Source: Theristus sp. LFF4_11 (taxonomy: Eukaryota > Nematoda > Chromadorea > Monhysterida > Xyalidae). Taken from it: DNA of 64,000 nucleotides. The stretch's first letter is position 1, and the number at the start of each line of letters is the position of its first letter. Position numbers and translations under genes: made by a program. The stretch covers positions 31,530 to 95,529 of the forward strand of contig JASANC010002097.1 of assembly GCA_030248135.1 (NCBI GenBank). The letters run 5' to 3'. The notes beneath the pieces were generated by a model. It ran no database searches. It was given only the letters and a program-made list of their open reading frames with translations, and was not told where the DNA came from. Below are positions 24,623-37,372 of this stretch, one piece after another.

Positions 24623-26908
24623 CTAAGTGGTCTGCAGTTCCGTGTCTTCTTCATTTTCATCAAATTCAATATCCCGTCGCGCTCGCTCAGTCACCGCAGG
24701 CGTCTTGTACCTGTTTGAAATTAACCAGAAATAATTTGATGCAATGAATAAAGCCTCAATTGGGAGAAAACATTTTGAAATTTATATAGTTCTAGCACTG
24801 TCAGTGTGCATGAAAAGAATGAACTGAGGGACAGCTGAACTGACAAATCGTGCAGAATGCACACGTCGCTGCGGTCGACTTTGATCAGCTCTGGGTCGTA
24901 CGAGCAACCGAGCATCTTCTTGAAGCAAGTCCACACCTGCGGGTTCATCCTGAAGACAAATCCAGGGTATTGTAGTTTCCCTGGCGTTTTTACACCCAAT
25001 GGTGTGTATCGTCCATTGGCAGTTTAACGAAAAGTTCTATGATCAGGCAAAAGGATCAAACCAAAGCAAAACACCGCAAGGACGCAGTTTTTCACGACCA
25101 GAAAAGCATTTCAGAATTTTCAGTACCATAGATAGAACACGGGATTAATGATGCCGGCTGCCTTTGCCATTGGTGGCGGCAGAATGTTCAGGATCCAAGG
25201 TATGTCCGCTGGGTCAGCTACCATCGGCCAGATGCACAGGATCGCGTAACCAGAGAAAGCGATGTACGTGATCAGCATGCAGCCCCAGGTCACCTGAAAG
25301 CAAACTGTCTACTGAAAACCACTGTTTCAGTAAACGTTCGAACATTGCTGAAACTGTGCCAACTAACACAAGCATAGTTATCGTTGGTTGCCCAATGAAT
25401 GCGGATGGTGCTGCGTTGCATGTTGTTCAGACGGTTAATTGTTGCACACCCTGTGTAAAGCAAAACAAATTGCAATTAGAAAATTGAAACACACAAGCTT
25501 AAAAAAGGTACTGCAGATCTCGATTTGAAGTATTGTGGATTTATTCAAATGTGTCCGGACTAAAATGACGTCATTTGTTTTAAAAACGGCCGTTTGTTAA
25601 AATACAGGCACTAAAATTTCAGTTTGGTGTGACTGATTCGACATTCGCCATTTGTTTACGGGAATAAATACCTAAACGGAAACTCTGGTTTGCTGTGAAC
25701 GACAAGCGCATGTTTTGCGGCACATGGCGTCATTTCAGTCGGACACGTTCGAAACAATAGGTCATACAATAATGCAGCCAACAATAATAGTATAGAACCA
25801 GCAACAATCGCAATTGCAAGTGGCCCAACGAAGACTGCAAGCGTGAACGAAGTCATGTAGGACACGTAGCCTGGGTCGTTGCGTCGCCAGTCTATCGTGC
25901 ACGACACCAATGTTGGTGTGATCTCGTATCTACCACAGTACACCATGTTTCGCATAATCACACACTTTTTGTTATGTTTTGTTTTTGAAATCAACACTTA
26001 CGAGCCCCAGTTGATCAGCGGCGTCACCGACCAAAACATCGAAAAAAAGAACAGGGCAAAGAACACTTTCATGTACGTGCCGCGGTTGCGGTATTCGGCT
26101 GCAAATTACATGATCCATTTCAACTTTTTCAGTTGTTCGTTTACCGTAGTTCAACACTGTTGTCCTAACCAAGTCCCGAGTTTGGCCCACAGACACCAAT
26201 GTAACGGTCGACCATTATGAACGGGATTACTAGACATTGAAAGTTGCCAAACAGAAATCCAAAGAAGCCGTACAGCTGGCAACCGATGTGACCCCAGAAC
26301 CATCTGAAATGGTTCTGTCTATCAACACCTGGCATTTGAAAAGGTAGACGTCTTGTTCAATGAAAAGTGTTTTTCAGCAATCAATCGAACGCACTCATTC
26401 ATCAGCGCTGCGGAGCCGGAAAACGGATGCAACCCAGCGACGCACACATCCGCAATAATCAACGCCAAGTCCGGAATCTGAGTTTTCGTTCTTATTCGCA
26501 AAAAACATTAATAAAAAAGCTTTATCAGAAAAAATAGTGATCGAATACCGCTGATGGAGTACAGAGCACTTTCGGATACCGCAAGTAAGTGAGCACAATT
26601 AAGAAGTTGACCAGACCAACGAAAACTCCTGGAAACACGTGAGCTCTGTCAACATTTGGCATTCACTAGAAAGGCAAGGGTCAAAAATGCTAATTCGTGT
26701 GACCAGAGATGACGAGATAGAGCCCGAGTGACAAGTGTTGCACGGCGTTCAGTGGTGTGCTAACGTTGAGCGCGTGCACGGCCGCATACTCCAAGCAGTA
26801 GCCCATGGCTGCAATCAACTCGTCCGTCACGTTCGCGCCCTCCTCCACGTTTGCACTTTGACCCTCAATGCTACACAATGTGTCACTATTCTGCAAAGAA
26901 GTCGCCAC
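24623..26908 (-). CDS. Opsin-family GPCR, copy B (tandem paralogue)
   Basis: Same exon order and nearly the same exon sequences as copy A. Shared features include the loop 2 segment SCTIDWRRNDPGYVSY, TM4, TM7, the post-TM7 exon (CSYDPELIKVDRSDVCIL), and a C-terminal exon starting YKTPAVTERAR with the stop at 24623. The TM7 exon gives the opsin-type lysine and NPxxY. The N-terminal exon (about 26890-26700) has NVT and NVS glycosylation sites and follows an AG acceptor, so a start exon must lie further up, possibly in 26.95-27.2 kb. The copies differ most in introns and the extreme N-terminus, as expected of an older tandem duplication. Confidence 0.8.
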
Positions 26909-27434
26909 CTGCAGGCATTGTTAGACTTTCAAAACCACCTATGTTGCCTTTTCAATTTACTACGACTGCATACTGATCGTGCATTACACTCTCAGCGGTG
27001 CAGCCCCCAAAACGGCCACCAAATCGTGTGGGCAGAAACTCACGCGGAACTACAAAGTAACTATAGTGGCCAATTGTACCTGGGTAGTGTATCAGCGCAT
27101 TCTTCAGCGGGGTCGCACAGCCAGGCACCACTTTAGTCCAGCATACACTCACACCGGGTACCAGCGACTGATTCTGACCACAATCTTCATTGCATGACAT
27201 CAGAAGCAGTTTGATTGGTCAATAAAAATGATGGAAGATCATATCGTGACCTAATTTACTTTAAAAGATCCCAAAACATTTTTAGTGTTGTATGCAAAAC
27301 TGTGGGTGTTTCGTGACACCAACGGTTGTAATTACTTTCAAATGCAGCGATAAAGAATGCATGAAGTGCACTTAAAAAGCTTATTGCCAATTACTGGAGG
27401 TGTTTTATGTAAAGCAGCAGTTGCACAGGTTGTA

Positions 27435-28170
27435 CAGGGTGTTTCAGAAGTAGTGGGTAGGTGTTTGACGCGTTATTTCTCGAGTTGTGTTGAGCCATGT
27501 TTAATGAAATTTTAGACAGTTCTTCAAGAAAGTTCAACTTAGATTTGTGCAAAATTTCAAAGAAATTCATTCGTCTGCACACGAATGACAGAACAAAACA
27601 CACAAAAACATTGATTTCAGCACGCAACGGCTCTTGTTTGGCACCGGGTGAAACATTAGCTTGTATGCGGCCGAATCGTTGCATGCATGAATACTAATTG
27701 TTTTTATCCCATTTGCTTATTTTTGTTTTTTTTTATACTTATTTACCGGCTTTTGGAACGTGCTAAACCAGCGTAAATGCGCGAGAAGGCGGTTTTGGCT
27801 ATTGACGGATAATTGCAAGAGATGCATTGAGGCTCATGGTAAAAATTTGATGGAGTTGACTGTTATCGTTGTCGTTGATGTTTGCTGTCATCGCCACACA
27901 CATTTTTAAGTGTTTTTTTGAATCTTTGCATTGAGTGTTGTCCTTTGTTGTCCGCTAGTATCGCGTGATCTGGTATTTTCTGGTCTATTTTTTGAATTTT
28001 TTGGTGTTTTGCTCTGTCATTCGTGTGCAGGTAAATGAATTTCTCTGAAATTTTTCACAAATATAAGTTGAACTATCCTGAACAACTGCCTAAAATTTCA
28101 TCAAATATGGTTCAACACAACTCGAGAAATAACGCGTCAAACACCTACCCACAACTTCTGAAACACCCTG
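27435..28170. mobile_element. Tc1/mariner-type MITE, 736 bp, with TA duplication
   Basis: Terminal inverted repeats of about 165 bp begin CAGGGTGTTTCAGAAG and end CTTCTGAAACACCCTG. TA flanks both ends (27433-27434 and 28171-28172), the target duplication of Tc1/mariner elements. No transposase is encoded. Arm divergence is moderate. Confidence 0.75.
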
Positions 28171-28522
28171 TATTTATACATTATACGGTTAATTATTCAT
28201 GTGTACTGTACTTGAAAGAAACGTCGAAGGTGTGAAAGTTGATTGCTATTTGGATTAAGATTTGAATCCGCAACTAGGGTGGTACGGAGATGGATAATGT
28301 TTTATTCACAATAGTATGTTATCAAGCAACGAAAGTTTAATCCTGGTGTTGATTAGAAAACTGGTAAAATTTAAAGAAATCACTTGAAACAATCAGAATT
28401 GCTTTAGGGGAACTGTTTCACAGGCCACACTACAGAGGTCTTACATTTCACGATAACATGCACGTTGAACAATCAAGATATTGAACGGTCAACGTTAAAC
28501 AATCAACATAGAACAAAGCACA
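28171..28522. other. Non-coding, 3' of the ShKT gene
   Basis: No gene was seen. Confidence 0.4.
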
Positions 28523-29258
28523 TCAACAAAGAGCACACTTTCGGGGACACATCAGAGCGAGATATGCACAAGCAGCGTGCGACTGCAACAGAGCACACAT
28601 GCGCATGTCCGACGGGCACTGGCGGTCGTGGACACTGTGGTTGCCCAACAACAAAAATCCCCGATCGCATTGTTCGCAACTTTGCGGACAGATACGTGCA
28701 ATGTGACTGTAGAAACAGCGGCCTTTTGCTGACCAGTCGCGGCAACGGGGATGCAGATCATGGCAATTGTTGCTGTTGGATTGCGCCACGTCTAATGTCA
28801 TCACTGAAACGATAAGAAAAAATGTTTTGCTGGTGCTGCAGTGCGAGCACAGGGTTGGCAGCGTACGTCTTACTTGCGCGTCGAGGCAGACACACGCCGC
28901 AGGCACGGGCACACACGCGCAACAACCGGCGCGCAGTGCTGCCAGCGCCATAGCTGCATCGGCCGAGCCACGCCCAAATGCCACAGAGGCTGTTGCCGTC
29001 GGCGCACTCTTCCCCATCTGTGCCAGATTCAACCGTTTGATTCAATTTGAATTTCAAACTGATTGATCGCCATCAAACCAACCGCAGCACACAAAAATGA
29101 ACTTTTGAGAGAGGAAACGCATCCATGTTACAAAAACCTGCACCTCCTGGGCAGAACCGACAGGTGCGTCTGCAAGTGTTTTCCATCATGTCCCTCTCTC
29201 GGTAGCAAAGCCCTCGAACCGCCCACAGCGGACATTTCGCGGAGAAGTCGCTGCACAC
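28523..29258 (-). CDS. Protein with four ShKT domains (partial model)
   Basis: Three exons encode four six-cysteine ShK-toxin-type domains. Domain 1 (about 29258-29155) has CSDFSAKCPLWAVRGLC...CRRTCRFC spacing. Domain 2 (about 29010-28885) has CADGNSLCGIWAWLGRC...CARACGVC. Domains 3 and 4 share the last exon (about 28790-28523), with CHDLHPRCRDWSAKGRC...CPQSCEQC and a degenerate CPSDMRMC...CPRKCALC at the stop. ShKT domains occur in secreted proteins and as tails on astacins and other enzymes. The signal peptide and any catalytic domain would lie upstream and were not identified. A function as a toxin is not implied. Confidence 0.65.
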
Positions 29259-32200
29259 CGATGAATCACCGGACGCAGAAGTGTTCGCTGAAATAAAAGC
29301 GTTTTTTTAAGATTCTGGTGCAGCACATATATTTCTTTGTGTTCATTTGTCAACATCAGTTGTTGGTTTCTTTGAAAAAACACGAATTGCTTATCGAAAT
29401 GCAAAGCGTGAAAAGTGTATTCCTATGCATTCGACAGACTGTGGAGTGCAATCAGTCCGCAGTGAAAACGTACATAACAGCCGCAATTCTTTCTTTCAGT
29501 TAAAAAATTGCTCTGATTCATGACAGTCTGAACACAGTTCCCGACCTCCAGATGAAGAGTTTACATTTGAAATAGGTTTTTTAAATATTTGCTTGAACTT
29601 CTTGATGTCCTCCTTGTTGAACTGCACACCTATTCAGTTTATCGTTTTTTACTTTGCTTGTGGCCTGATCATCAATCTTTTTCAATTGTCAAAATGTTAT
29701 ATCATTGGCCGATATCATTGTCAAATTCAACCCAGCTTTATTGAGTCCCGAATTCAATTCGCGCGCGTGAAAAAAATGTCAATCTCAATTCCATCATTTA
29801 CACCTGCAGTTATCCGTTGTACCGAAACCGCAAACAGCGAACTTTATGTTTTGTTTACAAGCACTTACACTCACTCACCAGGTCGTGTCTGAATTCAAAA
29901 AGAGTTTCAGGTTAAAGCCGGTTGGGCTAATTCACATCTCTGTTTGTTTGAATTGATAGCCACCAAACACACAAAAGCCACTGGCATAAAGTGTGTGCGC
30001 ACACTACGAGCTTTTTGATTATAAAATCGTCACTGAACAATGTTGCTGTATCTTGTTTCATCAGTGCTTTCACTACAGTAGGCCATCATCACCTTTTCTC
30101 CAAATTTTCTGTGATATCAACCAACCAAACTGAAATTAGTGATTACAGTATCGTCTCACCAATGAATAACATCACATATGCGAAGTTCTTGGATTTAACC
30201 AGCTTTTTTGATACGTGTAATTTATCACAAAAAGACCAGTTTGATTACAAACGAGTCAGCGTTCTCGGTGCATGCAGCCAGAGAAAAAAACAGACAGCAC
30301 ACGGTGATTTCACGGATTCACTGCCCTCTCCAGTTGTCATTGTTCTTGCTCAATCATCATAAAAACACACTTAATCAACAGCACAGAAAAAGGTCATATA
30401 CCTGAACCGAATGCAAACCGTTGTGCATTGTGAAATGTAAATCACGCGCTAAAACAGAATATTGGTTCACAACCTGATTCAAAAATTAATTATCACCAGA
30501 GAACACAAGAGACGGGAGCTGCCCGATAAACAAACATAACACAGCAGATAAATTTGGGGCATACGCAATTGTGATGAAGCTGTATGAACGCTGCTTAGTT
30601 TGAGCTAATCGAGCGTAAACTGAAACACATGTTCGTCGGCTAATTTGTTGTTGTCGTGATCGTACGTCGCACGTTGCCTCAAAGGCATCTTTGGCGTGCT
30701 CACTTCGAAGCTCCGGGTGCTGACGCCTGAAGCCACACAGCAAGCACTAAACCGCGTCCACATGCAGCGATCTCCGCCCGTGGGAATCGCAACGAATGTT
30801 TTGACAATTGAACACTGAATTTGGATGAACTCACTCACGGTTAACGCCGCATTACACAGCACTGCTGGACATGCAAAACACCACAGCAACACACCAGAAG
30901 ATGCAATGTTCAGCTACTACATGCTACATACCGGTTACGGTACTGAGCACGCGTTACCAAAATCTGTCACTTTCGAACCGCAAACAAAACAAGCAAACAA
31001 CAAGCGCGTAGCTTCGGTGCAGCCGGAGACGTGCATGCCCGCAGGTGATTGCTCGGTTGTATTTACCAAGTTGGTCGTACGCATATTATGTGTTTGCTGA
31101 TGTGTCCGTTGAATCAATTTGTGCCATTATCATGGTGCTTTTAGATGCGCGTGTTTGTTTATTAGCTCGAGAGAATCAAAATGATGCAGAGTCAATAAAA
31201 CAACATAACTCGCCACTCGGAAGCATCAGTTTGCCACTTGAGTTTCACGCGTTTCTGTATTTTGCAATTTACACCCTGTTTACACAGAAAATGGTACATC
31301 CTGTTTTCAATTATTATTAGCTTTATGCTCGGATATGTGTCTTGTTTGCTTATACGCTTGTAACACATCCAGTACATTAGCTTCACAGGCATTACTGCAG
31401 CTTGCATAAGCTCCCTGGTACTGTAACGTCGCTTGCTCTCTGTTTGCTGTGGTCACGTTTGTCAGCGTTTTTAAATGCTGATGAGGCACAGAATTGTTGA
31501 GGCAACACGAAGCATTCTGGTGTTGTTGTTGCTGATGTTGAGTAGTCATCATTTTGCTTGTTTGCTCCTCCCATAGGCACAAAGTGGGTACGAAGTTTCA
31601 CACGACCAACGCCCGTTCTATTGATACATCGGGATGTGTAGAGTGTCCATTACATAACCTTCGACACAATCATCCATTACACCTTCAGTGTTACATGTCT
31701 TTTGGAAAACTATAATCTCTATTGTCTCTTCCAACTGCGTCGGATTAAGGACAGACTGTGTGTAACTTCTGAACCATCTGTATTTATTTATTGTCAAGTT
31801 TTGCTCTTCTACCCAACGTACTTTTATTTTTTGTTCTTTTCGCCCTTTCAACTGAGTTTCATTTGAGTGCCTTTCTCACGAGCCAAGTAGCATGTGCAGA
31901 CTAGCAGTCTATGCAGGTGCATTAACGCTACCGTATGCCACTTGCGTAATCGGGACACCATACTGCGCCAAGCAAGTGGTATGTGTGCTTGTGACCTGCG
32001 CATAGAACACTTCCGTGGCATTGTGTCCATTGTGAACACGACTGAACCAAACTACTCAATGACACTTCGCGGCTTACACTTTCTATAGACACGTGCGACA
32101 CGCTTGCCATGGTGATTCAAAAAAGCAAATGAAGAAAACGAAAAAAGTACAACGAAATTTTCAAAGTTCCCAGAAACACTCAAGCAAACAATGAATGAGA

Positions 32201-33915
32201 CAATGGCTTGCATGAATGAGTTGCCCATTAAAGGCGGTTTCTTCTGATCGTCGCTTCACGTTTTGCCGGTGCATTTCAAATAATAAATGGCACTGAATGA
32301 CCCTGCAGCACGACATAAAATTCGTTTCTGAGTTCTTTTTTGTTCTGAATGATCTGCATGATTAATGTAGACTTGCAGATCTCAAGCTCTCTTTTGAAAA
32401 CTTTCAGATTTTATGAATTTAACGTTTCATGTTTTATGAGTTCCCAACTAAACTTTTTTAAATACTCCATAATACTAATAAGTTTTATTTGCGTTGACAC
32501 ACCTTGTGAAAAATATATTTCAGGTTCACATGTGCATATGTTCGCATTGCATTTGTCCTTGCAATGAAATGAGTCAATAATTGTCATTCATTAATAAGAA
32601 AATTTATTTTTTCAATTCATTCAGGTTTTGTTTTCTCAACAGAGCTAAAACAATAGACCTACATCAGCGTGCATACATAGGCACGCACCTGAATTATCAG
32701 AAAATTGAAAAGGCAACTAATTATAACTGTTTCGAAAACAATAGACAGTAGTCGTCTTTGGCAAACAAATACGAATGTGGTGTTGTGTTCAAGGTTGTAT
32801 ATACTCGTGTTTAGCCATGAGTTTTCAACACTGAACAGTATGTAAGCAACAAAACCGTGAGCTCGTCCATGTGCGCGCAATTAGATCAGGCGACACGGCC
32901 CAGACCAGAGACCGCCCTGTAATTGCCCGCTGACCTTTCGTACTGATGCTCGTCTTTGCATGCGTGTTTATTGCATAATACCTCACAAAACGATGGTCTC
33001 ACGAAACTTATACAACACCCCCACAGAACGTATTTGAACCCCTGAATTTGCGAATTATTTTTATTCTTCAAACGCAACATAATTTTTGTCCACACTGACC
33101 AATCCGTGTACACAAGAGCGCCTCTTCCCGCCCCGCTACCGTAACGCGGTGTCTGTTTTTGGTGGTTTCTTATTATGAGGAAGATACGTATCATCAGGGT
33201 TCAGGTGAGAAAAACGTGATTGATACATACGAGTATGGCATGGTCGCTGTATTCTCTGGTCTGTAATTTGCAGCCAATACCGCCCATTACGTAGTGGTTT
33301 GCGACCCTTTGATCTTTAGCACATCTACCCATGTACCATATGATATCACTCACATGATATTAGACGCTCAATAACTCTGTTTTGGTGTGTCGGCATGTTG
33401 CATATCTGGTGTGCATTTTGTTTTCGTGTGTCATTTTTTCAACAACGTTAAGAGCTGATTAAATTTTAGTCACCGATGTCCTTATTTGCGGTTCAGTGCT
33501 TTCAGAATAACCCACACATCTTTTCAATCTTTTCACCGGCAATTAAGACGAAGCCAGGCGCGCTGCAAACAGATTTGCTATCAGATGCTCTTATCTGACA
33601 TTCCATGTGTTGCTTCAAGTGGTTTTACTGATTGCTTGTTGTTACCCAAATTGACAAGTCGTCAATGCGGCTCCCATTTTTTTGGTAGCTGTGTGCGGCA
33701 GTTCCTTTCTTTTTGTGTTACCGTTGCGCTTTTCCACAACGTTTTCTAGACCATACATTGTAGCTGTACCTCGTGCATCCACATGTCCTGCATTTTCTCA
33801 TTTCATTTTGTTGATTATCTCTGCTTTTTTAGCACTGATCAATCGACTACAGCAAAAGAACTATAGAAGTTCCCAGATCGAACAAAAACAGCCCAGCTGT
33901 AGTCCGACGTTAAAA
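29259..33915. other. Mostly non-coding; one possible minus-strand exon
   Basis: At about 30605-30810 a minus-strand frame following an AG acceptor, and ending in a natural stop, could be a last exon (contains GGDRCMWTRFSACC), with an adjacent perfect GTGAGT donor near 30840. It may belong to the ShKT gene's neighbour or be chance. Nothing else was recognised. Confidence 0.3.
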
Positions 33916-35181
33916 ATGTTCCTGATGAATCCGGCTGCACTGCGTCCACCAATGCCTGCACACTTCCCAAAGTCACCGACGTTTCTCGCACCACCCACTC
34001 GACAAATGGCGTCTGCAGGTTAGTGTAAAGTCAGTTGCCTACCTTTCTGAGCAAATAGTGGAATACCGACAAACCGTAACCAGCACTTTTGTGACTCTTA
34101 GCCTTTTCTTCCATTCGCAATAATACTGGTCAATGGTCATTTTGCTTTGTTCACAAATGAAATCTGGACGCTTTCAGTTTTTCCAACGCGCTTCCTATTG
34201 CCGTACATGACGAATACAGCAGCGGCAGCTGCCATTTGGCAACGACACCAACAACAACACCAGCTGGCCCTAGTACTGCCCGGTTTGATGCCTCATCATC
34301 ATCAGTTGACCACACAATCACCGGCAAGTCAACAACATCAGGTTCAAGTGAAACGCGTCACTGATAACGAACTGAAATCAAAGCACGCAAATCAACCGCT
34401 GAGCAAAACTCCGCCGGCCATCAGCAACCACCACGAGAGCCCGGTAGCGACACCATCAGTTCCATCAACGTCAACATCACGAATCTTTCGCCCGTGGACG
34501 GACGATGGTACAAACAAGCGAGAAACACCTTCAGCAGCGACCAAGGAGCAACCGCTAAAACATCACTCTGCTCGCACAACGCTCAAGTCGGAGTCGCCGA
34601 CTAACAGCAGCGCGACGAGCACCTGCTCGACGTTGTCGTCGTTGAGTTCGCCAGCAAACAACGCCACAAGCCAGCAGCCAGCAGAGCAGCAGTGCTCGAC
34701 CAAACAGCATGCCGAGTCACCGAGCAGCTCGGCCACATCGAGCGACACGCACAGCCGGTCGAGACGCGGTGCGCATCGCAGCACGAACGCGCGTGTGCTG
34801 GTCGACGACGACGACGCGGCACGTCAGGCGACCGCCATGGAGTTGGTCGCGACAAACCTCGGCAAGACGCTGCTCGGCCACCGGTGCATCTACTGCGGCA
34901 AGGTCTACTCGCGCAAATACGGCCTCAAGATACACATTCGCACGCACACCGGCTTCAAACCGCTGAAATGCGCCATCTGCCGACGTCCGTTCGGCGACCC
35001 GTCCAATCTGAACAAGCACACGCGCTTGCACGCGGAGGCAACGAGTGCTGCCGCTGCCGGCGCTGCTGTCGCGTGCTCGCTCTGCGGCAAACTGCTGCTG
35101 CGACGACGCGACCTCCAACGGCATCTCTGCTGCGCCACGCACCGCCACGACGCAACCAAACACTCGCGCACGCCTGCATGA
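33916..35181 (+). CDS. C2H2 zinc-finger protein, PRDM13-like fingers
   Basis: Exon 1 (33916-34018) and exon 2 (34178-35181) join in phase to a 368-aa protein. The N-terminal half is low complexity (Ala, Gln, His, Ser, Thr, Pro). The C-terminal part has three C2H2 fingers: CIYCGKVYSRKYGLKIHIRTH, CAICRRPFGDPSNLNKHTRLH, and CSLCGKLLLRRRDLQRH followed by a late His. The run YGLKIHIRTHTG and RPFGDPSNLNKH, and an RRRDLQRH-type third finger, match what I recall of PRDM13-type fingers. No PR/SET domain is visible, so it is either encoded upstream or absent. Expected to be a nuclear DNA-binding regulator. Confidence 0.7.
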
Positions 35182-37372
35182 CGTTCAACGCTTCTAGTGA
35201 GTCTCACGCGAAATCACTCGCCACTTTGGAGCAGATTGTCTGCGTTCGTCATTGTTATTGTTGATATATTGTCAATGGTTACGGTCTCTGAACAACTTGT
35301 TTCGGAAAACAAGAAGTGTCATGCAAACTGCTGAGATATAGAAAATTCAAGACAAAAGATGCATAACTGCTGCTTCATTATGCTTGCTTCATTTTGTAGA
35401 AGTGATAATAAAGGATGTTTCGCATTTTGACAATGTTTTTCAGAATTTTTTCAGTTTGTACAACTGAGTGGCTTGTGTTGTGTGGTCACTGTGTTTTTTA
35501 ATGTGCCGATTTCTTGTTTTTTTGTGCCAAAACTTTTATATAGCATTGATGCAAGTATGTACATTGTAGTTCTTGATTGACGTGTCAATTCCTAGTATGT
35601 CTTCTGCAAGTTACAGTACCATATCTGTTTCTCAAAATTTCAAAATGCCAAATGAACTTAAATTTACAAACAGTTCGCAGGATTTTCGTTTCAAGGCAAT
35701 TTCTGCGTCGCGGAACAGCGCACTAGAATGCAATGGAGAAAACAACAGTCAAGTGTGAGCTGAAGCACTTGCAAAATATTCTTGGCACTTTTTTGCCTTG
35801 GTATTCTCTTTCTTTTCATTCATTTCCGTCTTAGTCTTCCTCTATATTCAACAAGGAAGTCAAGTGTCGTGCGCCGCTTGTCAACGAACAATAAATAGTC
35901 AATGGCAAATAAACGAGCATGAACAAACAACAATCAAAAAAACGACACCGGTATCATTTGCAGTCAAGTTCTTGAGGGTTTTGTGGTCATTTCATTGCGC
36001 ACACAGACACCATAAACCGCGCAATATAACCGAACAATTCACGGAATTAGCCATTTCACGCATGAGACACGCAGGCACGGCAGACATCGCACTAGGGGTC
36101 CTTGTTTACCATGCGATTGTTTAATCATGATTTCAAGAAGGAACAGCAGAAGAACAAGCAACGGATACAACCGTTTGCCACATCTTTTTGGGCACAAAAT
36201 CACGTCAGATACTCAGAAGTAGCCGCCTCCTTAATTTGAGTGTCTCGACTTGACCACTTAAAAACAACAACAGCCATAGTTACCGTAGCAAAGCAAAGGT
36301 GTGAAAAGTCGCACCCATTGCTGAGACCAAACAGATCAAATGCATGCGACTCCAGGGTCACACGCGCAAAGTCTCCATGTTAGATGGAGGGTCCGTAATT
36401 ATGTGATTGATTTGGTAGACTTGCGTTGTGCTGTAGTGAAAAGCCGAAGTGACCACGCATGTAGCACACTACCAAGGTATCACCACACCACCCACAAACC
36501 TTGCTCGTTACCTGGTTTGCGGACTTTCCGAAAAAACCAGACATTTCATGCACCGAGCATGAAATTTGACCGGTCTTAGTACAAGGTGTGTCAAGAAACG
36601 TTGGTAAAAAGTGCAAAACAAAATACAGAATTAGTTTTGTGAAGAAAGCGCGAACTTTTAAAATGCTAGTCGCCGTCGCTCGCTTTCAGAAAATTTACAG
36701 CTGCACTTTTTTAAATTTACAGATTCTAAAAACTTGAACAAATGTCAATTTAACAGTGCAACTGCGTGGCTATAACTTTAAACGGATTTGTAATTTATTT
36801 ACTGCATTTGTAATTTTGTAATTTCGGTAGTCCTACGGAAATTCATGTTTAGTTTCAGTGTTGTTAGTTGTGCCACCAACATCAGCGTTAAAAGAAAGTT
36901 AAAAAACTTGACACTCACTTCACTCAACTTCAGAAACACCCTGCACAAAGTTGCATAATATCATCAGCTGTAGCCCATGGGTCCAAAATGTCTAGAATCG
37001 TAAAAACATGTAACAGATCGATTGAGCAATCATAATCTCTCTTATTTTTTGATGACTCTCCTTTCAAGAGTGTGTAATTTGCCGCCTCTGTAATTAGTTT
37101 GCTCTCGTGCTTGTGTTTTTGTGTGGTCTTGATATGATATGGTGGCTTGAAAATAGTTAGTCTTCAAAGAACTAACCCAGCACAAGATTGAAATGTTTGC
37201 CTTGAGTTGATTTTGAAACAAAAAACTTTAAGAAAGGATTTTTACTCAAAAAATTAAAACCGATTTGCCTAACCACGTATCAAGTAACATTTACTGCACT
37301 GCTGTGCATTGAGCTGATTTTACCCATTTTGTTTTGAATAAATTGTCGAGTTGCTCTCAAAACTAAAAACCA
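35182..37372. other. Non-coding, no gene seen
   Basis: Contains the 3' UTR region of the zinc-finger gene (AATAAA-like signals near 35408). No other exon or repeat was recognised. Confidence 0.4.

Noticed and set aside
34692..35264. Arg/His/Cys-rich frame overlapping the zinc-finger gene
   Set aside because: Out-of-frame shadow of the finger exon.
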